A stretch of 40,033 nt of DNA from an uncultured Schlesneria sp. (GTDB taxonomy: Bacteria > Planctomycetota > Planctomycetia > Planctomycetales > Planctomycetaceae). This document shows positions 1 through 8,993 of this stretch, in pieces. The position numbers and the translations under genes are program-made. The notes beneath the pieces are model-generated. The model saw only the letters and a program-made list of their open reading frames with translations, was not told where the DNA came from and did not search any database. Each line of letters starts with the position of its first letter. The stretch's first letter is position 1. Location: NCBI GenBank assembly GCA_903840265.1, contig CAIMFH010000141.1, positions 1 through 40,033 on the forward strand, written 5' to 3'.

Positions 1-87
1 TGAGCCGCGCTGCGTCAGCACGCGGATAACTTCGTTTTGGGATTGCCATCGCACCAAGTTATCCGCGTGCTGACGCAGCGCGGCTCA
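1..87. repeat. Perfect 32-bp inverted repeat (family A)
   Basis: Arm 1 (1-32) and arm 2 (56-87) are exact reverse complements around a 23-nt loop. The core reads GCCGCGCTGCGTCAGCACG. A second inverted pair with nearly the same core lies at 18212-18350, so this is a dispersed repeat and not only a terminator. It sits 14 nt beyond the stop of the leftward HEAT/TPR gene and could also act as its transcription terminator, although no T-tract follows. The left arm begins at the first base of the window, so the element may extend further. Confidence 0.9.
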
Positions 88-101
88 CCTAAGCAGATTG
101 C

Positions 102-2912
102 TTACTCTTCGCTCTCCGCCTTCTTATCGTCCGGCTTTGTCGCCGGTTGCGATTCCAGCAGCTTTTTGAATTCGGGTTCATTGTTCAAGGCTTTGAAGTC
201 AGGATCCTTTGCCATCCAGTCAAACTCGGGAAAGCCCTGCTTGATCGACTGTGCCAGATCGGCGAGCGCTTTCTTTTTGTACTCTTCGATCTTCTTGGAA
301 GCATCGGGTGATTCTGGATGCTCCTGCAGATATTGCATCGAGCGGCTATAGACGCAGGCCGTGTTATACAGGTACAGCCCGCGAGGCGTATTTTTATGTT
401 TTTCGCGACCCGCTTCGATCGTTTTGATCGCGTCGTCGAATCGGCCCGCTACGACGCGGCTCAGGGCCAGTCCGGTGACGACTTCACTGTCTTCGGGCTC
501 CAGATTCAACTCGACCGCTTTCTCGAAGTCCTTGCCTGCTTCGGTCATCTTTTCTTGCCGCAGGTACAGTTTGCCTCGCCCGGCATACGCTTCGGGGATC
601 TGCGGATCCAACTGCAGAGCCAGGTCGAAGAACTCCATCGCATCTTTCTCTTGTTGCTTCTTCGCATCTTTGTCGTTCGGGTCGACGGGCATCTGCATTC
701 GCTGCAGACCTTGGCTGACATACTGGAAGCCGGGCGAACGCTGTCGGATCTGGGTCAAGGCAATCGTCGCGTAGTTCTTCTTGTGAGGATCATTGGACAA
801 TTTGGCCTTCATCAGTGCCGCTCGCGCGTCGGGCGTACCGAAGTTGGCGAGGGCGTTGGTAATGCTGTGCAGCAGGTGCGATGTGGTCTGCTTGTCCAGT
901 GCGGCGATCAACAGTTTTTCGCCTTCCGGGTGTCCTTCCTGCATCAACGTGTTGGCCGCGGTCGAGACCAGCGAGCTGTCGTTCGACAGCAATGCGGCTC
1001 CCGCGTATTCACGGAATTTTGGATGGCGGAACTGTCGCAATCCATTCAGGATCTGCACCTTTTCGGAATTGTTCTGCAGCGTGGGGTACTTCTGGGCCAG
1101 CTTCTCTGCGACCGTTTGATCGCCCATCTGGACCAGCAGACTGATCACCGAACTGCGATCGCCGTTGACCTTCTCCAATTGCTCCAGCAAGAGCGGCAGC
1201 GCCCGCGCATCCTTGGTTCGAGTCAGTAACTGCACCATCGGTCCATCCGGAGGCGAATCCTTCAAGTGGACCAGCGTCGCGTCGAGAGCCAGTTTTTCGC
1301 TCCGTTCGTCGCTGCGATTGGCCAGCGTCTGGAAGCAAAAGTCTCGCAGCGGCTTGTCACTTCCCTTCAGGCCCGCTTCCAGGATGTCGACCAGCTTGGG
1401 ATGCCCGACGGCGACCAGTGCTTTGACGGCGTCCAGGTTCAAACCGGCACGCGAATCACTGGCAAACTCATAGAGAACGTCGGACCAGATAGGGCGCGGG
1501 TACTTGGCGAGTACCGTCACGATCCGCTTCTTGGATTCCGGCGGTTCATTCTTCAAGAGATCCAGCAGCGCGTCATGAGCCGTTCCGAATCGTGAACCGG
1601 CCAGGCTTTCGATCGCCGTACTGGACAGAGGTTCGACGTTGCGCTTGGCGTAGAAGACCAACTTCTCGATCGCTTCGGGCTCACCAAAATGGCTCAGCGT
1701 CTGCAAGGCGGCTCGTTGAATTTCTGGATCCTGATCGCCAACCCATTGGAAGATCAGCGGCAGATGCTCGGCATCCAGGCGGGCTCCCCCATAGGCCAGT
1801 GCGGCGGCTCGCGTCAGGGGATGTCCCTCGCGGATCTCCTGCAGCAACTCGTCGCGCGGAAGGGCGACGTAGGCCGTTCTCAGTGCGGCTCCCACGGCAT
1901 CGGCTGCGGACGCATGCACCCGTCCTCCATTGCCAGGATTGCCGCGATAGCCCGTCGCGGCGTTGTCATTTTCGGTGAACCTGACCAGGTGGAATTCGCG
2001 CAGCGACCCTGGTAGTGAAGGGAACAGCTCGTTGTTGTTGCGAGCTTGGCCCAAGTTCGTGGCGTTCTGCAACCAGTTCAGGATCTGACCATCGGGAGCG
2101 GGTGCATCGGAATTCCACCGCAAGACAATGCGGGCGATCTTTTGGGCGGCAACCTTTTCCATCTCATCGGCCAGAGCCTGCGTGTTGAACACGGTCATTG
2201 TTCCGGTGATGGTCATCAATGCCAGCGCACCGCGCGGGCCGATCTTTTCGGTCTCCAATCCCAGCATCGCTCGCTGAACCGAATTGACGTCGATTTCCTT
2301 CTTGGCATCGCCGATCGTTAACTTCAGCTTGCACTTGGGAATCGTGTTACTCATTGCCAGCTTGGGGAACACCAGCCAGAACGAGATCTGTCCGCCGGCG
2401 GGAACCGTGCGGTTCTTTTCAGGCTGCATTGTCTGCAGGTTGTAGTTTTGTCCCTTGTACTGAAATCCATGGTTAGCCAGTTCAGGGGCGATCTTTTCCA
2501 GCTTGCGCGATTCGCCATCAATCTCGCACGTGATCTGGTCTTGAGCGATCAGCACCGGCTTCGTGCCGGTATTAGCGACAATCAGGTGCAGCGCGACATA
2601 GCGAGATTGTCCGCTGGGAAGGTAAACCAGCCCGACTTGAGCGATGTCCAGCAGCGTCATCACGCCATTTTCACCAACCGGCTTTCCAGCGGCCGGTGCG
2701 TCGTTTTTCAGACGTTCGACTTCGGTCTCAAGCTTCTTGATTCGCTCCAGCAGCTCCTTCAAACCCTGAGCTTCCGTCTGCTTGGGCTGCTCGGGCTTGG
2801 CCTCGTCGTTTTGCATTAAGACCAAGGCGGTCGGTAAGAGCCAGGGAACGGCGGCGTTGGCCAGGGAGGGGACCATAGCCATCACGAGGGCGATGAATGG
2901 AAACTTGGACAT
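102..2912 (-). CDS. Secreted HEAT-repeat and TPR protein
   Basis: This 936-residue protein has no recognised enzymatic domain. An N-terminal signal peptide (about residues 1-20, ending ANA) points to export. Residues about 48-71 form a short coiled coil rich in K, E and L. The region to about 330 resembles a beta-sandwich segment without clear family. From about 350 to 720 there are serial HEAT-type helical repeats with recurring A-L-x-x-L patterns, and about 740-900 holds TPR-like helices with A-x-x-D-F-x-x-A-V-x-L spacing. Such superhelical proteins act as scaffolds; the partner is unknown. The ATG is preceded by a GGAGAG site. The epimerase gene lies 54 nt upstream on the same strand, so the two may be cotranscribed. 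The repeat architecture is seen in the sequence; the scaffold role is inference. Confidence 0.85.
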   Translation of the reverse strand: MSKFPFIALVMAMVPSLANAAVPWLLPTALVLMQNDEAKPEQPKQTEAQGLKELLERIKKLETEVERLKNDAPAAGKPVGENGVMTLLDIAQVGLVYLPSGQSRYVALHLIVANTGTKPVLIAQDQITCEIDGESRKLEKIAPELANHGFQYKGQNYNLQTMQPEKNRTVPAGGQISFWLVFPKLAMSNTIPKCKLKLTIGDAKKEIDVNSVQRAMLGLETEKIGPRGALALMTITGTMTVFNTQALADEMEKVAAQKIARIVLRWNSDAPAPDGQILNWLQNATNLGQARNNNELFPSLPGSLREFHLVRFTENDNAATGYRGNPGNGGRVHASAADAVGAALRTAYVALPRDELLQEIREGHPLTRAAALAYGGARLDAEHLPLIFQWVGDQDPEIQRAALQTLSHFGEPEAIEKLVFYAKRNVEPLSSTAIESLAGSRFGTAHDALLDLLKNEPPESKKRIVTVLAKYPRPIWSDVLYEFASDSRAGLNLDAVKALVAVGHPKLVDILEAGLKGSDKPLRDFCFQTLANRSDERSEKLALDATLVHLKDSPPDGPMVQLLTRTKDARALPLLLEQLEKVNGDRSSVISLLVQMGDQTVAEKLAQKYPTLQNNSEKVQILNGLRQFRHPKFREYAGAALLSNDSSLVSTAANTLMQEGHPEGEKLLIAALDKQTTSHLLHSITNALANFGTPDARAALMKAKLSNDPHKKNYATIALTQIRQRSPGFQYVSQGLQRMQMPVDPNDKDAKKQQEKDAMEFFDLALQLDPQIPEAYAGRGKLYLRQEKMTEAGKDFEKAVELNLEPEDSEVVTGLALSRVVAGRFDDAIKTIEAGREKHKNTPRGLYLYNTACVYSRSMQYLQEHPESPDASKKIEEYKKKALADLAQSIKQGFPEFDWMAKDPDFKALNNEPEFKKLLESQPATKPDDKKAESEE

Positions 2913-2966
2913 GAAGACTCTCCATTCGACACTGTCAAAAAGTTCAACGCCGTGATTGAGTTTCGA

Positions 2967-3920
2967 TCATGCCAGCACTCGACCGGCCGTGATGTCGATC
3001 CACGTATGAAATTCGCTTCCGGCGCTCAAAGTTCTCCAACCGCAATGCAATCCGCCTGCCGTCAGATTGATGGCATCTGTCGGACAAGTGTACGGTTCGA
3101 TGCAGACGGCGGCACGGTTTGGCGGGGTGAATGCCACGATTTCTCGGAAGATCGGCGGACAAGTCTGGACCACCTGCAGCCCGGCTCGTTCGTCCATCAC
3201 CACACAATCGAACTGCGGACCGGCACAGTCGATGCGAGTGTAGACATCATCCAATTTCAGCACCGAAACGTAGGCTCCGCTGCGCAGGTCATACGACTCG
3301 TCCAGATCCAGCAAGTTTCCTGTTGGCAGGCAATCGGCCAGTTCCCAACGCTTAGCTGCGGGAACTTCAATCAGGCAATCTCCCGGCTGGCTGTTCTTTC
3401 CCAGAGGTAATTTGAAATACGGATGAGTTCCCAAACCCCACGGCAACGGACGGTTTGACGGATTGCCGATGCGAAAATTGGCACGCAGGCGGTTCTGGAT
3501 GATTTCATAATCGACTTCGATCACAAAGTCGGTGGGCCACAGCGACAGGCGATCGGGGGCATCGACACTGAGTTGAAATTGCCCGGTGACGAAATCGTCT
3601 CGCTGCTCGATCACGCGCCAGGGGCGATCCAGGCACAACCCATGAATGGCATTGCCAAATTTATCGGTGGTGGGCAGCGAGTAGTCTTTCCCGTCCCACG
3701 TAAACTTGCCGGCGCGAATCCGGTTCGGAAACGGAAAGAGGATCGGAATCCCGCTGCCGCTCGCTTTCAGTCCACCACCTTCAAAGCCGGGCATCGCATC
3801 TAGAACATCTACCGGCTGCCCATCAACCATGGCGCGGAATTCAAAGCAATTGAATCCCAAGTCCGGCGCAATTCGCGCCGTCGAGCCGGAATGGCGATCA
3901 GTGATGGTCAGTATGGACAT
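2967..3920 (-). CDS. Aldose 1-epimerase family protein
   Basis: The enzyme probably interconverts alpha and beta anomers of a free sugar, as in the GalM family. With the start at 3920 it has 317 residues, close to the family norm. Three family landmarks are visible: NAIHG with His93, THPYF with His166 (the usual acid/base and substrate His residues) and a late Glu275 in the IEPYT segment at the position of the catalytic base. The reading frame stays open to 3989, but those 23 extra residues have no counterpart in the family, so the internal ATG (MSILTITDR) is preferred. No export signal is seen, suggesting a cytoplasmic enzyme. Substrate is not determined; glucose-6-phosphate epimerases share the fold. 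It may form a two-gene unit with the HEAT/TPR gene downstream. Confidence 0.85.
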   Translation of the reverse strand: MSILTITDRHSGSTARIAPDLGFNCFEFRAMVDGQPVDVLDAMPGFEGGGLKASGSGIPILFPFPNRIRAGKFTWDGKDYSLPTTDKFGNAIHGLCLDRPWRVIEQRDDFVTGQFQLSVDAPDRLSLWPTDFVIEVDYEIIQNRLRANFRIGNPSNRPLPWGLGTHPYFKLPLGKNSQPGDCLIEVPAAKRWELADCLPTGNLLDLDESYDLRSGAYVSVLKLDDVYTRIDCAGPQFDCVVMDERAGLQVVQTCPPIFREIVAFTPPNRAAVCIEPYTCPTDAINLTAGGLHCGWRTLSAGSEFHTWIDITAGRVLA

Positions 3921-4334
3921 GGTCAGCACCCGCAAAAAATAGCCGCAGCGAACAACTGCGGCTGCGACGAGCCAGAGACTATACCACAAGGATTGTCCGG
4001 GAAGCCAATCGTTCTGAGGAGCGTATTTCTGCCAACCGAAGTTGCATAAGTCGAAAAAGGGAAATGTGTTACGGTGTTGTTGTTGAAGTGTCTTGCAGCT
4101 CTCCGCAAATATTCATAAGTAGAAAAGCAACTGGCGATTCGCATCGACCGGAGGGAAATTGGCGGCGATCGGCAGGCTGGCCGCATTGAATTCATCACCC
4201 TGCCATCGATCAAACGGCAATGATCCGAAAATGTGATTGATGTTCCCCTTAATAGGTCATGCGTATTAAACCACGTTGCGTTAGAATCGCCGTGCAATGT
4301 CGAAGATCGCTACTCTCTGCTAGGGCCGCAGTAG
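3921..4334. other. Divergent intergenic region
   Basis: This 414-nt stretch separates the leftward epimerase from the rightward hydrolase and must hold both promoters. No convincing -35/-10 pair is visible. A near-direct repeat, CATAAGTCGAAAA (about 4045) and CATAAGTAGAAAA (about 4111), about 66 nt apart, is the only pattern seen. The open frames here look like chance ORFs. Confidence 0.5.
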
Positions 4335-5345
4335 ATGTTGAACCGAACTTTGTTGGCGGTGGCGTTGGTCTGCGTTGGAGTGACAAAGCCAGTTGACGCA
4401 GGGGCCGAGGATTCTCCGAAGGCGACTCAGACATTTCACGCGCGCGATACAATCGCTCCGCAACCCGATGATTCGCCCGATGCAAGAGCGTGCATAGACC
4501 ATCTCATCTGGAAGCCGGGTGATTTTAAAGTCACCATCGAGCCCGCTAGTGATTCCGAGATTGACGGCTATATTCGATTCCCGTCACCGAAGCCGAATGG
4601 CGTTGCTCAGAATGATCTGGTCGCGATGGAATGGTATGCGGCCAGGGACGAGCAAGGTCGCATGATCGACGCGCCCGCTGTGGTCGTCGTGCATGAATCA
4701 GGATCGGGAATGGATGTCGGGCGTTTGTTCGCGAAGGCTTTTCACGCGAAGAATCTACACGCCTTCATGATTCAATTGCCTTTCTACGGGCTGCGTCGTC
4801 CGACCGGATTTCGGCCGGACGGCCGGCACGTGGAAGCGACAATGATTCAAGGAATTGCCGACGTGCGGCGAGCCAGAGACGCCGTGGCCGTGATTCCGCA
4901 TATCATTCGCACGAATATCGCGCTGCAGGGGACTAGCTTGGGCGGGTTTGTCGCCTCGACGACCGCGGGACTCGACCATGGCTACCAATCGGTCCACATC
5001 ATGGTGGCAGGCGGCGATCTTCATAGTCTGGTCGTCAACGGTCAGCGCGAAGCAGGCAAGCTGCGAGAGATGCTGGCCACGGCTGGTTACACCGGCGACA
5101 AGCTTCGCGATCTGTTCAATCAGGTCGAGCCACTTCGGTTGGCCCACAGGCTCGATCCCGCGACGACCTGGATGTACTCCGCAACTCGAGACCAGGTTGT
5201 GCCGCCGATTCATGCGTTCAAGCTGGCTCAGGCCGCCAGGCTCGCCGACGACCATCACATCCAGCTTTTGGCTGACCATTACACCGGCATCATCTATATG
5301 CCGATTGTCGTGGATGCGATGTCGAAAAAGATTCTTGGCCAGTAA
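4335..5345 (+). CDS. Secreted alpha/beta hydrolase
   Basis: A 336-residue protein with an N-terminal signal peptide (hydrophobic LLAVALVCVGV, cleavage probably near residue 23-25). The fold is recognised from an HESGSG oxyanion-type segment, the nucleophile elbow GTSLGG, an acidic residue in the SATRDQVVPP segment where the catalytic Asp is expected, and a late His in LADHYTG. It is therefore a likely periplasmic or outer esterase or lipase-like hydrolase, but the substrate cannot be told. The ATG at 4335 gives an immediate signal peptide and is preceded by a weak AGGG. The gene stands alone, divergent from the epimerase. An uncharacterised dienelactone-hydrolase-like enzyme is an alternative label. 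Confidence 0.8.
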   Translation: MLNRTLLAVALVCVGVTKPVDAGAEDSPKATQTFHARDTIAPQPDDSPDARACIDHLIWKPGDFKVTIEPASDSEIDGYIRFPSPKPNGVAQNDLVAMEWYAARDEQGRMIDAPAVVVVHESGSGMDVGRLFAKAFHAKNLHAFMIQLPFYGLRRPTGFRPDGRHVEATMIQGIADVRRARDAVAVIPHIIRTNIALQGTSLGGFVASTTAGLDHGYQSVHIMVAGGDLHSLVVNGQREAGKLREMLATAGYTGDKLRDLFNQVEPLRLAHRLDPATTWMYSATRDQVVPPIHAFKLAQAARLADDHHIQLLADHYTGIIYMPIVVDAMSKKILGQ

Positions 5346-5424
5346 CACTCTGACGAACATGCCCGGCGTACTTAACGCAACCACTTGCGACTCGAAAAGA
5401 TCACGGCAAATTTAAAGGGCTTTC

Positions 5425-7122
5425 ATGTCCGTGTCGACTCGCACGTTTGAAAATGGTTCCGAACGAGACGATCCCATGAATCCCGTCTGTCCGTCCGACG
5501 AAATCCTACGAGGGATTCTGCAGAACAGTGATCAGGAAACTCGTTCCACCGAGTGGCTGTCGCACATGATCACCTGTCGGAATTGCCAGGACCGGATTTC
5601 AAATTGGCAGCAGCAGTCTCGATTCGAAGCCCTGATTCAGTCTGCTGCTGACTATGAGATTGAGTACAACAGGCCGCCTGAAAACAGGGACATTTCGCCA
5701 GTCCCAGATGTTACTCCCGGCGAGCCGGACGGCATCACCAACAATTACCAAGACGTTCCTCTGCGCAGAATCGGCAACTACGAGTTGCTGGCATTGATCG
5801 GGACCGGTGGTAGTGGCAATGTGTTCAGGGCTCGGCACATCCATCTCGGCCGCGATGCTGCTGTCAAGCTGTTACTGCCACAGTACTCAGGCAGTCGCGT
5901 GGCCCGACTTCGTTTCTTTCGGGAAATGAAATCGATCGGAAAGCTGGATCATCCTTACATCGTTCATGCGGATGACGCCGGCGAATACGAACAGACGCTG
6001 TACCTGGCGATGAAGCTGGTTGTTGGCGAAAATGTGGATTCATTCGCCCGGCGGTTGGGGCCATTGCCGGTGCCGGACGCCTGCGAAATTATCCGTCAGG
6101 CGTCGATCGGACTTCAGCATATTCACGAGAACGGTCTGGTCCACCGCGATCTCAAGCCGTCGAATCTGCTGCTCTCGAAGAACGGTGTGAAAATCACCGA
6201 CCTTGGCTTGGCGCTGCTGACACGTGAGGTCAAGACCGATCACCGCCTCACTGGAACAGAGACGGTGCTGGGGACGACGGACTATATGGCTCCCGAGCAA
6301 GCCGAGGGCTCTCACGAGGTCGATATTCGTGCCGACTTATACAGCCTCGGCTGCACATTGTATCGCCTGCTGGCAGGTCGGCCTCCCTTTAGCGGAGCCG
6401 CCTATGACACGGCTCTTAAGAAAATGGTGGCCCACGCCTCTCATCCGATTCCCAATATTCAACAATGGCGAGTCGATGTCCCGCCAGAGTTGGCGGCAAT
6501 CATTCAGCGACTGATGTCGAAGGATCGCAATGATCGCTATGCCACCCCGATCGAACTAGCGCACGAACTCGAGCCATTTCGCGGAGATTTGGACCTCAGG
6601 AAATTGGGGATCACCGCGCCAATTCAGCCGCATCTCCCTCGCAGCGAGACCTTCAAAGAGCAGACAGACCCTCTCAGTGCCTCCACGACAAAAGTTGTGA
6701 CTGCGGAAGATTCCGCGGTTCCTCGGTATTTCGTTCAGCATCGTTGGGTCACAGTTGGGATCATCGGAATGGTGGCTTTGATCCTGATGCTTTCGGTTCG
6801 CGAGTTTACGAGAGAATCGGTGATCGAGCGGGATTCCCTTGGGCCCCAAGTAGCCCAAGCCCCCGAACACGCCAATGATGATGCCGTTGGTAACAATGTG
6901 CCGAACCTGGCACCGCCCCCTCCACCTGTACAACCGATCGGAGTCGTGGAAACGCGCTGGCGAGGTAAATTTGGAGACAAGAGAAGGTCTTGGATTGGCC
7001 GGGGTGGCGGCCAGACAGTGCCGAAGTGCGGTTTAGTGATGAATTGGGAGGCCTCAGCATTCAGACCGATAACATTTTGCGGCTGTTTCAGCTGGGAATT
7101 CTTGGCGAGGATGAGGTTGTGA
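5425..7122 (+). CDS. Membrane Ser/Thr protein kinase (C-terminus frameshifted)
   Basis: This 565-residue frame phosphorylates Ser/Thr residues of unknown targets. Residues about 20-70 form a Cys-containing segment (CPSDE ... HMITCRNCQ) like the anti-sigma-type zinc-finger at the front of many planctomycete kinases. The kinase domain (about 119-385) has a Gly-rich loop near 125-133, Lys148, HRDLKPSN with Asp242, DLG at 259-261 in place of DFG (common in this phylum) and APEQA near 290. A single transmembrane helix lies at about 440-457 (VTVGIIGMVALILML), followed by a Pro-rich linker. After about residue 512 the sequence turns Trp/Arg/Gly/Cys-rich and ends abruptly, while a domain-like sequence opens in another frame. 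The product is probably truncated, or the gene has a frameshift. AAAGGGC precedes the ATG; an internal Met at 5476 is the alternative start. Confidence 0.88.
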   Translation: MSVSTRTFENGSERDDPMNPVCPSDEILRGILQNSDQETRSTEWLSHMITCRNCQDRISNWQQQSRFEALIQSAADYEIEYNRPPENRDISPVPDVTPGEPDGITNNYQDVPLRRIGNYELLALIGTGGSGNVFRARHIHLGRDAAVKLLLPQYSGSRVARLRFFREMKSIGKLDHPYIVHADDAGEYEQTLYLAMKLVVGENVDSFARRLGPLPVPDACEIIRQASIGLQHIHENGLVHRDLKPSNLLLSKNGVKITDLGLALLTREVKTDHRLTGTETVLGTTDYMAPEQAEGSHEVDIRADLYSLGCTLYRLLAGRPPFSGAAYDTALKKMVAHASHPIPNIQQWRVDVPPELAAIIQRLMSKDRNDRYATPIELAHELEPFRGDLDLRKLGITAPIQPHLPRSETFKEQTDPLSASTTKVVTAEDSAVPRYFVQHRWVTVGIIGMVALILMLSVREFTRESVIERDSLGPQVAQAPEHANDDAVGNNVPNLAPPPPPVQPIGVVETRWRGKFGDKRRSWIGRGGGQTVPKCGLVMNWEASAFRPITFCGCFSWEFLARMRL

Positions 7123-7553
7123 CACTTTCAGTCAAGGCAATTTCGCGGAGCCGCGTATGCAGTTTTGGAATCTTTACAGGCTTTAAGGTCGAGGACACAG
7201 ATCGACCACAGCAGTCGTGGTTTCATGAGGCCAATGTCTTCTTGCCCAATTCCGGCAGGGACTATTTTTCTGTATATCGTTTGCGCGGATTCATGACGGC
7301 CGAAAACGGAGCACAGGCAGGCACTACTGCGACAGATCCATACACGCGGTCTGCTTCACGAGACCTTAATCAAATTGATCTGAAAGTGGTATTGAGGCCA
7401 AATGCCGTTCCAATTATATATGTTGACTCTAAAGAATGCATCTTCAGGGAGCGACAGTTTCAAGATCCACCATTTAATGGCCCCTTCGGAATATGCGTGC
7501 ATACTGGAACGATGTTGTTTCAAGATCCTCAGATCACTCGGAGTTTAAAGTAG
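6969..7553 (+). pseudogene. Probable extracellular domain of the kinase, in a shifted frame
   Basis: This open stretch overlaps the kinase tail in a different frame and encodes about 194 residues with alternating hydrophobic and polar beta-strand character (ILRLFQLGILGEDEVVTLSV and later FNGPFGICVHTG), resembling the jelly-roll sensor domains that follow the transmembrane helix of planctomycete kinases. It has no good start: the frame opens after a TAA at 6966-6968 and the only early start-like codon is a TTG at 6990 without a Shine-Dalgarno site. The simplest reading is that it is the kinase C-terminus, separated by a frameshift near 6965-7000. That shift may be a real mutation, programmed, or an assembly error. 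A separate small gene is less likely. Confidence 0.55.
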
Positions 7554-7931
7554 ATGCCTGTTACAGCGACTTGTGTTGGAAATGGATCGTTTGTCTTGGG
7601 TGTCAACAACCTGGCCGGTGCCGGAAAGCTTTGGGGGAAGTATTTCACGGGAGTGACAAACCCAGTTCCGTCACTGCCCCCAAATCCATTCCAATACGAC
7701 GGTAGCGGGATTTGGACGCAGATTCCCTACGACAGCTCGACGAATCTCAGTGTGACCGTCTGGCCACCATTGGGATACGGAGTAAATCTCGTCGTGTGGT
7801 TGATTTCAGATACTTCAGCTACGTTCACAGTAACTAGCAGCGAGTTCGTGGCTCCTTGTTCATCCTCGTCCAGTTCTTCTTCTTCAAGCTCACAGTCGAG
7901 TTCCAGCAGAAGTTCCATGTCTAGTCTGTAG
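7554..7931 (+). CDS. Small protein with poly-Ser C-terminal tail
   Basis: A 125-residue protein of unknown function. Its ATG directly follows the stop of the preceding frame (TAGATG), so translation is probably coupled. Residues 1-100 are rich in G, V, T, W and P and look like a small beta-sandwich: VLGVNNLAGAGKLWGKYF and IWTQIPYDSSTNLSVTVW. There is one early Cys and one Cys just before a run of about 23 mostly Ser residues that ends the protein. No signal peptide is evident. The Ser tract is encoded by mixed TCN/AGY codons, so it is not a simple slippage of one codon. It may be a partner or target of the kinase upstream, but only position suggests this. Confidence 0.6.
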   Translation: MPVTATCVGNGSFVLGVNNLAGAGKLWGKYFTGVTNPVPSLPPNPFQYDGSGIWTQIPYDSSTNLSVTVWPPLGYGVNLVVWLISDTSATFTVTSSEFVAPCSSSSSSSSSSSQSSSSRSSMSSL

Positions 7932-7961
7932 TGGTCGGGTCGATACAAGTTCACGTATGTG

Positions 7962-7996
7962 GCAGTGACGCATTAGATATCGTTATGCGTTACTGC
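7962..7996. terminator. Bidirectional hairpin between convergent genes
   Basis: GCAGTGACGCAT (7962-7973) pairs with ATGCGTTACTGC (7985-7996) at 11 of 12 positions around an 11-nt loop. It lies 30 nt after the Ser-rich gene and 15 nt before the stop of the leftward esterase, the right place to end both transcripts. No strong T-tract follows on either side. Confidence 0.5.
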
Positions 7997-8011
7997 TGCA
8001 CTCGCCATTCA

Positions 8012-8890
8012 TTATTTCGAATAGTCGCGCCAAAGCCATCGCAAGGAATCGGGTAGTAACATCCCGCCGTGCTTGCCGCTGTGGCCCCCGTCGCCGAATT
8101 CGAACTGATAGTCGTAGCCTTTGAACTTCAGCGACGATGCCATCTGCTGGTTCGCGAGCGGCCAGTGACCGTGCAAGTTGTCGAGGTCATTTGATCCGTC
8201 CTGCAGGAACACGCGAAGTGGCTTCTGGGGTGTCTTGCGGATGACAGCGGGATACACATGCCCGCCACGAATGTTCGTGAAACTGCCGATGTGGCTGATC
8301 ACCTTGCGAAAATGATCGGGCCGTTCCCAAGCCACGGTAAACGCACAAATCCCACCCGAACTGATCCCGCAAGTGGCGCGGCCTTCGGGGTCGTCGGTCA
8401 GCTTCAATTCGTGCTTCGCCGTCAATCCAGGCAAGGCTTCTTCGATCAAGAACCGAGAGTACTGATCGCCCAGCGAATCGTATTCAAAGCTGCGATTACT
8501 TCGCGCGGCCTGTTTCGGTTCGGCCGGCGGAATCGTCCCAGGATTCAGGAAGATCGCAATCGTGACAGGCATCTCTTTTCGATGGATCAGGTTGTCGAAC
8601 ACAACCGGCATTCGAAATTGGCCACCCGCATTGACGTAAGCACTCCCGTCTTGAACCACCATCAGACAAGCTGGTTTTGAGCCGTCATATTGGGCTGGTG
8701 TGTAGATCCAATAGTCTCGCTCCGTTCCCGGATAGATCTTGTCACTGTTCAGTTTGCCTTGGACAACCTTGCCCTTTGGCACCCCGTCTTGAACCTGCGA
8801 ATCGGGCCCCAGCTGATCGTCGTCCGCGGCGAATGCCGTACTGGCGAACAATGCAATGCAGGTGACCAGGGGAACGAGCTTCAATATCAC
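8012..8890 (-). CDS. Secreted esterase (enterochelin-esterase-like)
   Basis: An alpha/beta hydrolase of the putative-esterase/IroE-like family that probably cleaves ester bonds outside the cytoplasm. The Ser nucleophile is Ser177 in CGISSGG, the acid lies in LQDGSNDLDN and the His in GDGGHSGKHGG. The frame is open to 9028, but that start overlaps the CPBP gene and would give a long unnatural leader. A GTG at 8890, eight bases after AGGA, starts a clean signal peptide (MILKLVPLVTCIALFASTAFA). This choice gives 292 residues. The family hydrolyses siderophore, carbohydrate or drug esters; the substrate here is unknown. It lies 103 nt downstream of the CPBP gene on the same strand. Confidence 0.8.
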   Translation of the reverse strand: MILKLVPLVTCIALFASTAFAADDDQLGPDSQVQDGVPKGKVVQGKLNSDKIYPGTERDYWIYTPAQYDGSKPACLMVVQDGSAYVNAGGQFRMPVVFDNLIHRKEMPVTIAIFLNPGTIPPAEPKQAARSNRSFEYDSLGDQYSRFLIEEALPGLTAKHELKLTDDPEGRATCGISSGGICAFTVAWERPDHFRKVISHIGSFTNIRGGHVYPAVIRKTPQKPLRVFLQDGSNDLDNLHGHWPLANQQMASSLKFKGYDYQFEFGDGGHSGKHGGMLLPDSLRWLWRDYSK

Positions 8891-8993
8891 GATGGCGATC
8901 CTGATGGAGGTAATTCTCGCTGCGGGATCGCTACAGTAAGCAGACGAATTGGTGAACGCAATTGTGTGGTGGAGATGCTCGACGACCGTCGCG

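Noticed and set aside
318-1229. Long rightward open frame opposite the HEAT/TPR gene
   Set aside because: It is the antisense of a well-supported gene, has Arg/Gln/Val-rich shadow composition and no start site.
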